64,000 nt of DNA. It comes from Symsagittifera roscoffensis (lineage: Eukaryota; Xenacoelomorpha; Acoela; Convolutidae). The position numbers and the translations under genes were made by a program. The notes beneath the pieces are model-generated. The model was given only the letters and a program-made list of their open reading frames with translations, made no database searches and had not been told where the DNA came from. The stretch covers positions 94,153,845 through 94,217,844 of the forward strand of contig NC_087062.1 of the NCBI RefSeq assembly GCF_963678635.1. The letters run 5' to 3'. Shown piece after piece: positions 25,501-40,500 of the stretch (its first letter is position 1; each line of letters begins with the position of its first letter).

Positions 25501-28500
25501 TGATTTAATTGCACAAGCAAGAAAAAATTTTAGACCCCAAAACTCGAACGATGATACCGCTATCACAGAACAATCAGATTATGTTTGGGACCCCGAATGG
25601 TCTCATCCCGCATTTATAAGCTTCCCACAAACAATCTCAAGTCAAGCAATAAGTACGATATCTTACATAAGAGATTATGTAAAAGTAATACCATTAACCA
25701 TTGATGCAACACCATTAAACTATAATACATTTTTACCCGATACACAAAATAATAGTTTAAACTCTACAGTTATACACAATGAAAACCTCAATGGAACTAG
25801 GAATCTTACTCAACAAGATATCCAGACACCATCACACTTCATAAATGAAGAAATTGTACACACAACAACTACACAACAAAGTATTTCACCAATACGCCCA
25901 AATTTAACAACACCAAGAAATACAAATCCTTCACAAACACAGGTAACCTTACAATCAACCGTTAAACCTTCGGTTGCCCCTAAATATTCACATATGGATT
26001 ACCAAACATACAGACCCATGACAATACCATCAAAAACACGCAAAACATTCACTAGAAACAACTTTACAGACCATAATTATAATTATACAAATCCATCAAA
26101 AACATATAATCAACCACAAAGAAATTTTAACCAATATACAAGATCTCGAAATTGGGATAACCCAATGACCCAACCTAATTCAATAAATTTCCAAACAAAT
26201 CCTCCACAGGATCACAGTGAAAATTACCCATTTTTTCAACAAAATAAAAATAAAAAACAGACATCTTATCAAATGGATTATTTATCCTCAGATGATGATT
26301 TCTTACAACCAGATATATTTGCACCAAATACTCAAGAATATCGTAGACAAGGAATACAGAAAACACGTACAAATCATAGAAATTTTTCTCCACAACCAAT
26401 AGATGCACAACATCAACAACCAATTCAACAACAAAATTTAATTAATACACAATCTTTTCAACCAATTCAACAACAAAATCCAATGACTGCACACTCGTAT
26501 CAAGCATCACAAATGCAAAATGAAATACCACTCCCATATTATCTCCAACAACATGAAATAACAAGAAACCAACTTTCAAATTTTTCTCAAATGCCAAATG
26601 CAGCAGAATCATTACAAATGACAATGAATCCATACCTTATGGGTGGATCATCAATAACATCAAACAAACCTTTAATGGTTTTCACAGGAACAGACCCTGA
26701 ATATTCTGTAGAAGATTATTTAAATGCAGTAACAGCAAACCTGATTTTAAATATTGGACCTGAACCAATTAATACGCCACTACATCAAAATTGGATACAT
26801 CGACGCACAGCGTTAATACAAACAACCTTAGATGGCGCAGCCCAAAAATGGTTTTCAGTACTACCTCTAGAAATAAAATCAAACTGGAAAAGGTTTACAC
26901 AGGAATTTTCAAAAATGTTTGACTCCGAAAGAAACAAACAACAACAAAGAGTTTTATGTAATGAAATTCGCAGATTACCAAACGAAACCATCAAGCAAAT
27001 AGCAGTACGAATCGAAACACTAGTTCGAAAAGCATACTCACTAAATACACATGACTATAAAAACACAAAGATGACAGAAATCTTAATGATGACCTTAACA
27101 CCACAATTAAGGAAAATAGCAATAAAAAAGAGAGCATCCCATCCTTCTTCAATTCGCGAACCCGATTTAGATTTTCGAAAACTAGTAGACAAATTAGAAC
27201 AAGCAGAAATCACGATGAAACTAGAAGAAACGGAAAATCTGAAATTACAATACGTTAACAGAATTGAAACGACTCCCACTAATATTAATAATATACAGGA
27301 ATCAGAGACAGACCTCGTTGAAAAAATCACTGAAATACTCAATATTTATGAAAAGAACCCAAACTTTAAAGGCAAACCATCTTTCAAAAAATGGTGTAAT
27401 TATTGCCGACGATACGGACATAGTATTTCCGAATGTAGACAAAAACAGCAAGACAATCAAAATAAACCTCAAAAATATAAAGAACCAAATAAATCATTCT
27501 ATCAATACATGAAAAAAGATCAAAATCTACCGAACAAAACAGTCTACAGCAACAACAGTTCAGGAAAACCACTCCCGAACAATACAAATTATACAAGAAA
27601 TCAATCACCATATAACTCAAGTTATAGAGGAAGATCACCAGAACGAAGAAACACGAATAATTCATCACAAAATCACTACAATAGACCAAATAGTCGAAAT
27701 AACTACTCCAGATCAAATTCAAATACACAACGATTTGTTTCTAGATCTAATTCCCAATCAAGAAATAACTATTATCCAAACAACCAATCACGAAATTCAT
27801 CATACAATAGGAATAGAAACTACTCCTATAATCGAAATAGAAGTTATTCAAACAACCGAAACCAGAATTACCCGAACAATCAATCAAGGAATAACTCATA
27901 TAATAGATCGAACTATAACAGACCAAACAATAATTACCAAAACAGATCGCGAAATAATTCACAAAATCGACACTCAAGTTATAATAATCGTTATAGAAAT
28001 TATTCCCAATCACCACACCGGAATAATAATAACTATAATAATTCTAATAATCGCCACAGAAGTAGTACACCTAAACATCAAAGACAAATCAATCAAGTAC
28101 AATCTAACCCAGAAACAACATCAGACCCTCCAGGTATTGATGACACAGTAACTGATACGTTACAACTCAATCAAATAAACTGTATATCATCAGATTCAGA
28201 AAGTGATACTGAAAACACTCTTTCTATCAATATGATAAAAGTCGAAAATGACTATGAATCTGTCATATATGAACAACCCTTTTCATCACACATATATGAA
28301 AATCAATCAGAATTTCTTCAAAATTATTACACTACACCCATAAATTCCACACCAACGACGCAAGAAACAAATGAGATTAACACTACAAATCAAACCAATA
28401 AAAATACCAAAACAAAATGCTTGAATACAAACCATATTTATCAAAATATACAAAAAGAACAACCCAAAGAAAAAATTTGGACAATACCATTTCTCTTAGA

Positions 28501-31500
28501 AAGCCCAAGAAATAAAGAATTTCAACCACCAGACCTTGAAATAGATTTTTTAATTGATTCAGGAGCAGAATCAAACATAATAAACATCCCCACATGGAAT
28601 GAAATAAAAACTTTACACCCAAAGCTAACACCTCTTGAAACCTCCAGTAAGTTAGCAACAGCACAAGGATCAACATTGATAAACTACGGAAAAATCCAAT
28701 TATTTCTCCTCCCCACCAGAACAATGGAGCAAAGCAAAATTTTAAATAAGCCATTTAAACAAATATTCCATATCACTGACATTAAATATAATATCATTGG
28801 AATACCATTTATTTCGAAGTATATACCAACAATTAACATACTAAATAGTAAAATATTAATCAAAGATAAATATACAAAAACAAAAGAAACATCCTTAACA
28901 TTTTTTCAAAGATTAAATAAACAACCACCATTCTTTTCAAAATTCTACCCGATATTTAACCAACAAAGAAAACACCTAAAACCACTATCAGGAAATATCT
29001 ATAATTTTTCAATCAAACAAGTTCACCAATATGATAAAGAACAAAACAAACAAAAATTTTATATGTCAGAATTTGAATTCAAACCTATTCACAAATTTTT
29101 CAAAATCACAATCTCATCCATAAAATATTTGAAAAATTCGAATTCCGATATCATTTCCTTACATGTCTATAACAACACACCTTACCAAGTAACATTACCT
29201 TTAGGACTTTTAGGATATTGTGAAACCAACGCTACAATATCACCAATACACGAAAAAGCCTATCGCGTAAATAATATACTCCAATTACTAGATATTTGCC
29301 AATCTACAATTCTTAATGAAGAATTATCTATAAATAATATAATAAGTAACGAAAACAGAAATACGGATTATTTCACAAAAACTCCATATTTCAAACCTAC
29401 ATTCAACATAAGTAACTACACAGAGGACCAACAAAAATTTTTAACAATGTTTAATTTCCAACATTCACAAATAACACAAGACGAATTCGAAAAATTAGCC
29501 AAACAGCTAATTAAATATTCATCAGTCTATGCAACATCAAAATTCGATGTTGGCAAAATCAGTTCATCACTACATCTCCCGTTAAAACCAGACGCAGTTT
29601 TCAAAAAACAGAGAGCAAGTAAAGTACCAATTCACTTACATGATAAAGTGAACAGATTACTCGATATTTTAGAACAATACAACATTATATCACCAGTTAA
29701 TAAAGAAGAACAACCAAAAGGCAACACATTTATCAACCCCGTTATCATTCTAGCTAAAGGAGAATCATTAAAAATCGTTCTCGACGCTAGATACCTCAAT
29801 TCACTCATAGATGAATCAAAATGTAATTGGCCCATTGAACCAATACAAGTTATTTTAACAAAAATAAACGGCAAATACTTTACAACCGCCGATATGAATA
29901 GTGCATACAATCAAATGCCACTAGATGAACAATCACGACGTTTAACACAATTTGTTATCGGAAACCAACAATATGAATTCAACCGCTTATTCTATGGAAT
30001 ATCCATAGGACCAGCAGCATTTTCAGCTTTTATGAGCAAAATTTTTAGACCACTAATACTCAAGAAAAACGCAATCACCTATTTAGACGATGTTTTTATG
30101 CAATCACAAACAAAAGACGAGATGTTCAATGTTTTAGAAAAATATCACCAAATACTTCAGAACGAAAATCTGAAGGCCGCCCCTGATAAATCACACTTCT
30201 TTTTGACAAGAGTTAAATTCTTAGGACATAATATAGAAAGAAAAACAATCACTCCATTGAAATCACGCATTGACGCTATTCAAAAACTTCAACCACCAAC
30301 AAATAAAAAGAAAATCCAAGAATTTCTTGGAATGTTAAACTTTTTAAGTAAATATGTTTATAAAATGCAATTATATTTACGACCATTTTATAACATCCTT
30401 AGACAACAAAATAATTTTGAATGGAACACAGAACATCAGACACGATTTGAAGAAGTAAAGAAACTTTTAACTGAACAAATTTCAAACACAATTCCAGATT
30501 CAAATCAACCATTTTATGCAATGTGCGATGCTTCGAACTTTGGCATCGGTGCAGCACTATTACAATCACATAATGGTACAAATAAAATGAACCTCATATC
30601 AGCAAATTCTCGATTATTCACTCAAGCAGAGCTACGACTCTCAACTCTAATGAGAGAATGTACAGCCATAATATATACACTGACAGAATATGAATTTCTG
30701 ATACTTGGATCAAAACATCCAACAGTTCTATTCACAGACCATAAACCAATCATCTTTCTCTTTACACAAAAATCTAACCCAAACCACCGAGTTTACAGAT
30801 TTCAACTAATTCTAATGAAATTTCCAAACTTACATATAGTTTGGACTGCAGGAAAAAATCTTGCATTACCAGACACCTTAAGTCGAAATACACCACCTGA
30901 ATTACTTACACGAAAAACAACAGTTGAAATACCCAAAAACATAAAATTCTACCTTGCAGAAAACGAAACATCACCCCGATTGGAATGCAAATATGCAGTA
31001 AAAACTGATATTGAACAATCACAAATAAATAGTTTACAACATTTCCCACTTTATTTAGATTGTCAAAATAATCATTATGAAGTTGATTTACTTGGAACAT
31101 CAACTTTCAAACCAATCCCATATTCTCAATGGATAAAAAATAACACCCAACAAAAACGAACAAAACAACACCCGCCTAAAAAAGACCATTTTCCACTAAT
31201 TGAAAAAGAAGATTTAACTGATAAAATAAATTTATCAGGACCACAAACAAACGATTCAAAATACACAATAAATCAAGTTTTTGACCTTCACGACCCACTT
31301 GATACAATACCCTTATCTAAATTACCCTTATCTAATACAATATCTTATCTACATTTTTCTCCCCCCAACAGAAATAATTACAATTTCAACACTGAAACAA
31401 TATCAAAACCTTGACCCAGTAATTCGACAACTGAAATCATGGCACAAATATAAAACTAAACCTATCAAAGCAGATTCAACCATTCTAGGAAACAAAACAC

Positions 31501-34500
31501 TCCTCCGATACTTTCGCAAATTTAACAACACAACAATTAACGAAAATACAGACCTTTTAGAGTATAACCTGAATGAATCTACAGTTCCATGTCTCCCTTT
31601 AAGTATGATTCTTATAGCTTTTAATATTTCACATACACAAAATATTAAAGGACACTCTGGATCAGAGAAAACATATTCAAATTTTATACAAAACTTTTAT
31701 TTCCCAAATGCACCAATTTGGATAAAAGTACTATGCAATGACTGTATAGTATGTCAACTAAATAAACCTTACCCAAATCAAGAACAAATAGCACAAAAAC
31801 AAGATTTTAAAGGACAAAGTTTGTACTTTAATCATCGTATCTCATTTGATACTAAAGGACCAATTTCACCCTCATCAGAAGGAAATTCCTACATTATGGT
31901 AATTGTTGACGCATTTACACATTATGTAGCACTTAACCCAGTACCACATTGTAACGCTTATTACGCTTACACAACACTCTATGAACACTGGATAGCAAAA
32001 TTCGGACTACCAGAAATTTTAGTTACAGACAACGGTACAGAATTCATAAATAATGAAATTATCACACTATGTCATTTATATAACATTAAACACAAACCAC
32101 GTACATCTCATGCACCTTGGACAAACGGCTTAGTCGAAGGTATGAACCGTTCATTACAAGAATATCTTAGATGTATCATCAACGGAAATGATACAAAATA
32201 TACCGAATGGTCAGCAGATGTAAAATTATTTCCCTTAGCGTATAATTCACAAATTACGACAACTTTAGGAATGTCACCATACGAAATGGTTTTTAACCAA
32301 AAGCCACGCAAACCAATAATGTTTACAGCAAATTCTCATAAAAACGCACAAGGTTATTGTCAACCAAATAAAGACTCAATTTGTTATAACCTACCTTTAC
32401 ATACACACGATGAAGATCATTTTCATCACCCACAAATTCTTAAACTAGCCTCCGGTACACACACCGAATGGATTCTAAATAGAGATAAAAAACACAATGA
32501 AATTTATCAAAAAATAACAAAAAAGTTATTACAAAGACAAAACACTAATGAACAAATCAATTCACGTTTTACACCAGCCTCCGAATAAAAAATTGGAACA
32601 TTTGTTTTAATACCTAATTTTAATACACAAAAAGGAATTTATAAAAAATTACAACCCCTTCGAAAAGGACCATACCAAATAATTGCAAAACCCACTGATG
32701 TCACATATAAAATTACCGACTCAAACAAAAAAGAAATCGTTCAACATCGAAACAACCTATTACCTTATTACCCAAAAGAATACGCACTCCGCGAATTAAC
32801 TCAATTATATTCTTTCACAGGATTAAAAATCATCCAAAATGAACCACATCTGAAAAACACAGAACAAAATGATAACCCCACCGAAAATCAAAATACAAAA
32901 CCAACCGCCACCAAAAACAATACACAAAACCATAAAGAATCTCCAAAACAAAGAAAAAATAGAAAAATGACCGAACAAATAATACCCCAAGAACAAATCG
33001 ACAAATCAGAAAATAGAAAAACAACAAGACTCCGAAATCAACCACGTAAAAACTATAAAATATTCATCCCCCAATCTAAAATTTTAAAGAAAGTGGAATT
33101 TCAAAAGTAATTTTAACATTTGCTTCACAATCTTGAAACCTCCGAAACATTTTCATTTACATTTTTCAAAATAACATGCTGACAAGTACGTAATAATTCT
33201 AGTTCAAAATAGACCAATAGGATTCATCCAATCCGTCACTTTCTCTAACTCAAACTAAGACCAATTAGACGAATCATATAGAACTCCAGGCACATCTATA
33301 ACTATAACTTTACGACCTCCAGGTCAAAAATAAGCAAACCACTCCAACTTGACAACTAAAATAAATATCACCATAATACCGTACCCCTCCCTTATCTAAT
33401 AACCCAAAGATCAACAATATTTCCCCAACTCAGACCACGAATACCCCCAAAGCAAATTTGTTAACTTAGCCTAAAGTAACAAAATGAACATTTTAATTAG
33501 CCTAAAGTATAAAAATCTCACCATACCCCGGATCATTTGACAAACAAAAATAAAGAAAAAGACGACCTCCCAGTCACCATGAAAATTGCCCCCAACAATT
33601 TTTTACAAAACTCAACCCACTTGTCAAAAAACTAATAAATAATCCGACCACACTAGAAAATCGCCTCAAACAGCAAAAAATATTCGACCAAGAGATCATT
33701 TCTTAAATGCTCTTCTCTCAATCAGTTACTCAAATACTCATAAATCTTAAACATTTTTTTACAATACTTGAAACCTTTATAATATTTCTTTTTGATATAC
33801 TTGAATCTTTTCTAATAATCCTAATCATTTTTTGTAACATTTTTTTAATTTTCTACACTATACTCGAACTATTCCTCCAACTTTCCAAAACCCTTGATTA
33901 CATCCACAGGTACGAGTCATATAACTTGTCTAAATGATACGAACAATTTTCAGTAGAACCGATATTTTTTTATTGTTTGTAATTTTCATAACATTTTTAT
34001 CATCCCTCATTTTGACAATATGTAAATGTATAAAGAAAGCAATCTTCACATTTGCCCTAGCAACAATCCTCCTAATTCTTTTTTTGGAAGAATACTATAA
34101 TAAACATAAACCTTCCCACTAAAGTAACAATTCAAAAATCCATCAAAAATTGCTACCCAACAGTCACAGAATCAGTCTTCACCGACATCATCCCAAGATA
34201 ACCAAACACCACCTTCAACTACTCAAAATCCTCAAACATCTACACGAATTTCTTTTCAAGACAATCCATGCACTTTTGAAGAACGACATGCTCGTTTATC
34301 AGAACCACTAGAACCAGTTCAACGACAAGCACCTCTAAGCGAACCAACATATAACCTATACCCAACACTAACACAAGAACTAAGTAGAATAAGAAATCCT
34401 AGTCAAAACCAAAATACAGTCGAAATAAATAGACAAATTATACATCCTCGACGAAACAGAAATTTTCAAACTCCCCGAGTTCATTTTGATATACCTCAAT

Positions 34501-37500
34501 CCCCATCACAAAACACTCCAGAAAACACCATTGATACATTACCAGAAACCCCTACGATTCTTTCACAACGTAGCACCTCAAGCCTACCATCAGATTACTT
34601 AGGTTCAACACCAACATCTGAACAAATACGTGAAAATCCCTTTAACCCCCCAAACCAGGCATCACGACTACCATATTGGACAACACATTCATTTACACAA
34701 GGTGAATTAAATTTAGTCAATAATCCAATAGATATTTCTACGGATACAACAACATCCTCATCACTACCAGAAACATTATCACTACCATCAACACCATCAA
34801 TAAGCCAGATTTCACCACCACCTTTTAACTTAAATTTTCCAAATAATCTCGACGCCAGATATCGAGAACAATCATCAATAAATATTCCTTTAAGACTAGA
34901 TTGGAATACATTTACAGCACCTCCACCATTATTTGGACAACATCAAGAAAGTAACCGCCTTCATAACTGGGCACTTAATAGATTACAATATCGCCAAGAT
35001 ATTCACAACGATATCCGTGATCACAATATTCAAATACTCCAACAAAACAGTTTACAATTAAAGTTTGAAATCACAGTTAAGTTAAATAATATTACCCAAC
35101 ATCCCTAACCATTAAATCCACCTAACATAACAGCTCAATCACTACCACCACCGTTTATAACTACTGAAGTAATATACAAATACGACAGATATACCAAAAA
35201 CACAATTGGCTACATTACATTTTATAATCCATACTCAGGATTATCATACACATGTATATTCTAAAATTATTAATTTTTCTCCAACTCCTTTTTCTAGTAA
35301 TCTCAAATCAAAACATAAACCCTTCCCCTCGTACAGGACCACAAGATTTATTAGTAACACATTACGATTGTGAAGAAAATGAACAAAAAACACTACATAA
35401 ATATGCAATAAATCAAGTATCACAATGTGAAACAGAACCACAAGCTATAGAAACCACAGATGTAATAGCAACACTCTATTCAAAAGCCCGAGCAACAACA
35501 GTTACAGGTTATAAATTCACAGCAACATTTTCCGAAAAGAAAGTACATTGTTCACAAGTCTCGAACGGAAACAAAAACCGACTTGACCATGAATCATTCT
35601 ATCAAAGTAATATAGAACGTCTTTTACATCTCAATCCCGACGATTGTAAAAATGAATTACTTAGACTAAACATCACACAAAATAAAAACTCCCAAAGAAA
35701 ATTAGTTAATTTTCAAGTTTTTTCAGACTCTGTACATCAATCACAACTTGAAAGACACCAAGGACATATAAAACTAGACGAAAAATACCCGTATAACGGC
35801 GCACACGGACGATTAACCTATGACCTACACGATAAACATTGGATACCACACATTGGTATAAATGACCCATCAAACTGCAAAGCAGACACAAAAAATAAAG
35901 GATACCAAGAAATAATGTTTTTTGATTGGAAAATACAACTCGAAAAAATACAACTAACACGAGATTTATCAGATAATACAATGATCTATCAAGGAATCCG
36001 ATTACCTTGTAAAAATGATCAAGGTTATTGCGACCCTACAACGAGAACACAAGCAACAATTGTTTGGTTCCCCGAAGATACATGTACAACATTTCAAGTA
36101 GCAAAAATACACGCTCGTATGATAAAATTTCACGAAAAATATTTTATACAATCAATTCCATATGAACAAGTCCATCCATCACGAAAACTAAGTTCTAATT
36201 TTAGAAACATAGACAATATAGAAAATAAATTGACACGTTTTCAAATATATCAAGAAACAGAACTTGCATGTAAATACAGGAATCCACTTCACAGAACACA
36301 ATACTCTGAAATATTAGTTGAATACGAAAAAGGATTCGACATGACCACTGGAAAAGTAAAAATCGACCCATATGCCACAGGTCATCCTCCAAACGAAGGA
36401 ACATCCTATATACCAGTTAATTTTGAAAAAAGCAACGGACAACCTGGTGGACATCTAAAACCCCATGACACCAGAAGCACACGCTTACAAGAATTATCAC
36501 TAATGAATACTACATATTTCGGTAATATCCACTATGATATTCATTTAGATATGAAACTAGATTATACAATTAGCCGAATTTTTCAAGAAATGTCACTCTC
36601 CGAATTAGAAACACTACACCAACTATGCGAATTAGAACGAACACAAATATTACAATCACTTGCACTAGCAGTATTAAAAATACCCTATGCAGGATACTTA
36701 TTATCTGGAAATAGATCAAATTTTTTAGACTATGAAGGAAACATCTTATGGTTTTATACTTGTACTAAAAAAGTATCACCACTATACGTTTTTGAAGATA
36801 AAAGATGTTATAAAAGAATCCCTATCTTTTATAAGAATAAAGTACATTTCGTGGATACACTTTCACGAAGAACCTATTTCTGGGATACCGCAGTCCCATG
36901 TGGATCAGAAAACAGCCACAATGTAGTACAACTAAACCCTGATGAAAATAAATATTATCTTCTCACTCCATATCCCACATTAATGCAATCACTCAAAAAA
37001 TTTTCACCAGAAAGCATTCGCGCTATTGCTCGAAACCCAAATATAGACTTACAATCAATAGGAATCTATTCAAAATCAGATATTCAACATCACATTAGAA
37101 CACAACAATTCCAAGAATTATTAACACAAATGGACACTATACAAAGACAATCAATAGACCAAAATTTACGCAAACTTGCAGAAACCGCAGGATTTGCCGA
37201 TATCTACACGCAAGACTATAGCGGATATTTTAAAGACATTAAAGATTATATATATCTAAACGGTGAAAAATACCGTCCCCAAGATATATCACCAATTAAC
37301 ATTTTTAGCTTTGTTACACTCAAAAATGAGATCCTCGATTTTCTAGGATGGCCCTACTACATCTTAGAAAAATTGACTATTTTATACGCAATGTTTAACT
37401 TTATTGGATTTCTTTTCTCACTTTTAAAAGGAATCTACAACACATGTGCTATACACACACAAGTAAACAGACAAGCAAGCGTAGCACGCATACTCTTTGC

Positions 37501-40500
37501 AGGATTTTTTGGAATCTTTTCTACATCTATAAACAAAATTCTTTTAGACGCACAAATAAAAGAATATAACACAAAAATAGCAACACGACAAAATACATAC
37601 GACGAAGAACATAACAATGTAGACATAACGCCAACGGCACCACAATTACCAGCCCTACCAAATAACCATCCACTATCCCTAGTCCCACGAAATTTTCGAA
37701 ATTTAGCCATCACACATAATCCAAATTTTCGACTCACCACATCACAAAGTCCCATCCAACATATAATGACACACCAGTCACAAGATGATAATACTTATGA
37801 ACAAATTATTGAACAACCCCATACCACCGCTTTTCAGTCTCAAAATAATCATTTTTTTAGCCCACGATGAGCCGCCAACTTGGATCACTACACCGATCAA
37901 ATTCCCACCCAACCAATCTTACCTCTCCAATCCCAATAATACCACTTTTTGCTTTTCCGCCACCCGATTTTTCACCTAGTAATGTAACATCAGGCATGAA
38001 TTCCGACACTAATTCACACATCTCAGTTTTATATTCCATCTCACAACTCAATAACCCGAATATTGAAACCCCCGATGAATTTGCCGACTCAGAACCATCC
38101 CCATCCAATAATTTTCATAACTCTTCTAATTTTTCTCAACCCCCTTTTCAACCCATATTATCCAATAACCCTGACCCAATCACTCCCACACCCTCTTATG
38201 CTTCCCAAGTTACCCCAACCTATTCCTCATACCATTCTGACCAATCATCTCATTCTCCAGACACCCCCCGAATCTCCCCAGAGCTAGATAATTTTATTAC
38301 CCTTCAACAACAACCCTACCACCTTAATACCCCAACCATAAACCAAATCTCCTCCACAATAAATTCATCCAACCCCCCTACCCCTACACCCTCTTCAAAT
38401 TATACTGAATCATTAGCACCATCATCCACATCAACTGAATCTTCACTCAACACTAATAGAGCTTACCGCACTTTTAAAAGAAAGTTCCCCAACCATCCTT
38501 TCCCAGCAAAACCAGGAACAGCCCGTGAATACATCAACCACCCCAAGCATACTAACACAAAAAAATTTTTAGCCATCACCTTACCCTCATTCCCACAATA
38601 CACCTTAAACACCCCCCACGACACTAACGAAACACGCAACTTTGTAGATGAATACGTTTTAATGCCCACTCTCTCTTGGACCTCATATTATCATTTTACT
38701 AACCCTCTTTGCTTACCTTTATCTAACACTCACATCGATATAGAGCGAAATACGGACATGCTATATCGACTCACTACACCACTAACCGCTAGACAATTTA
38801 CTTACGTTGGATATAAAAAATCACTAAAAACACACACTGCACCTAGAGCTAACGAATATACACTCGAATACTATGATCACAACATCATCAGAGCTAACCA
38901 AGATCAATTCTTAGACGACGATCGCTTCGCTAATCCACAAATTACCGAGAAATTTTTCATCAAGACACCATATATATTTACACTAAACATCTTCGACCGA
39001 AAGTTTGATCACATTATTTCAGAAGCACTAACAGACACACAAGCATACGAAAGTTTTAAAGAACGCTTCCAAATATTTTCACTAACCTTTCATTTCCTTG
39101 CACCACACGAAAGAGATTTACACTGCTCACACGATATTATGTTGCGCACTAAACAAACCCACACATATAGTTATTATCGCTTCATCCAAAATCACTTTGA
39201 CCTACACACACCCTCTAGACAACCACACCATCGTTTTCAATTCATTAATTCCAAATACACTTCACCATTTTTCCTAAATTTCACATATTGTATTAAAGAC
39301 ACTAACCTCCATGGTATTCTTCGTAATTATGACCCCATAACCCAAATGTACATCTTCTGTCCCATCACCAAGACCTTCAACGCCGAAGAATCCCGACCCT
39401 TCCTTATCCCGCACGAGTTTGTACAACCTATAGAAATCCCAATTTTAGAATTCATCCACAACACTAAATTCAATCACAAATTATATAATCTAATCCAAAA
39501 CACACCTTATGAGTTTGCAGTTGGCACTGAAGAACTAACCACTATTAAGGCACTTCAATTGCTTTGGCCACTGCTTCAGACTAAAAATATCATCCGCATC
39601 TTAGCTAAACTACTAACAACTTCAGAACTAATTCACGACATCTTCCCCCACGGTTTTTTCCCCGACGACTAACAGGTAAGTATGAATTAAATGAATATAA
39701 CTAACTAATTGAAATATTAAAAAACTCACCATACTTTATCCATGTTTTCCTTAGATTTTTAGCCTTCATCCGACGATCACCTACAAAAACCACAAAAAAC
39801 AAATAAAGATCGCAAATTTCATCAAACAGACTTCAACAATTCTATTAATCTCTTACACTTATAAATTTATAAATTTAATACCAAGGCAGTAAATTCATTT
39901 CTAAAATTTTCCCCACAAGCAGTAAATCTAATTATAATGAAAATTTGTAACTTAAAATTCCCCCATAACTAGCAGTAAATTTCCAAATTCTATGCAGTAA
40001 ATTAATAAAATGCAATTGCAGTACTAACCTTTTGATATTTTCATTCATTCGCACAGAAATTCTATCCACACTCGCACAGCTCGCCCACGAAGAATTGTTT
40101 AAAATAATGAATTTCAGTTTCAAGTTTTCACACTCAACAACTCTAACATATAATAACATGTTTCAAACTTTCCTTTAACCCGGTTGGAAAGGAATCATAT
40201 ATTAAACAAAACTAACCAACGCAGCTTACTAAATACCACAAATCATAAAATAACAGCATGACTAAGAAAAGGAAACCAACGGTACCCAAACCGGATTAAC
40301 CCAGTTTAAAACTGGATAATTTATTCTTTTGAAGACTATTATAAAGTCTAAGAAAGAAATAATAAAACACAAAAAAGTCGAAAGACAAACCCATACCACG
40401 AACAATTTGCTTTTTGGAAAAAGGACATAACCAACAAGACATAAGAAAAACCACAATAAACCCAACATAAAACGTTGTCACATAACAGGACCCCTCACAA

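Noticed and set aside
26175..31103. Minus-strand frames across gag-pol
   Set aside because: Shadows of the long plus-strand ORF in A-rich DNA.
32586..32588. Stop in integrase as evidence for an altered genetic code
   Set aside because: TAA ends other frames normally, and the old copy has a sense codon at this place.
39133..39160. RTKQT within the last ORF, as in the histone H3 tail
   Set aside because: It lies near residue 427, not at an N-terminus, and a five-residue match is expected by chance.
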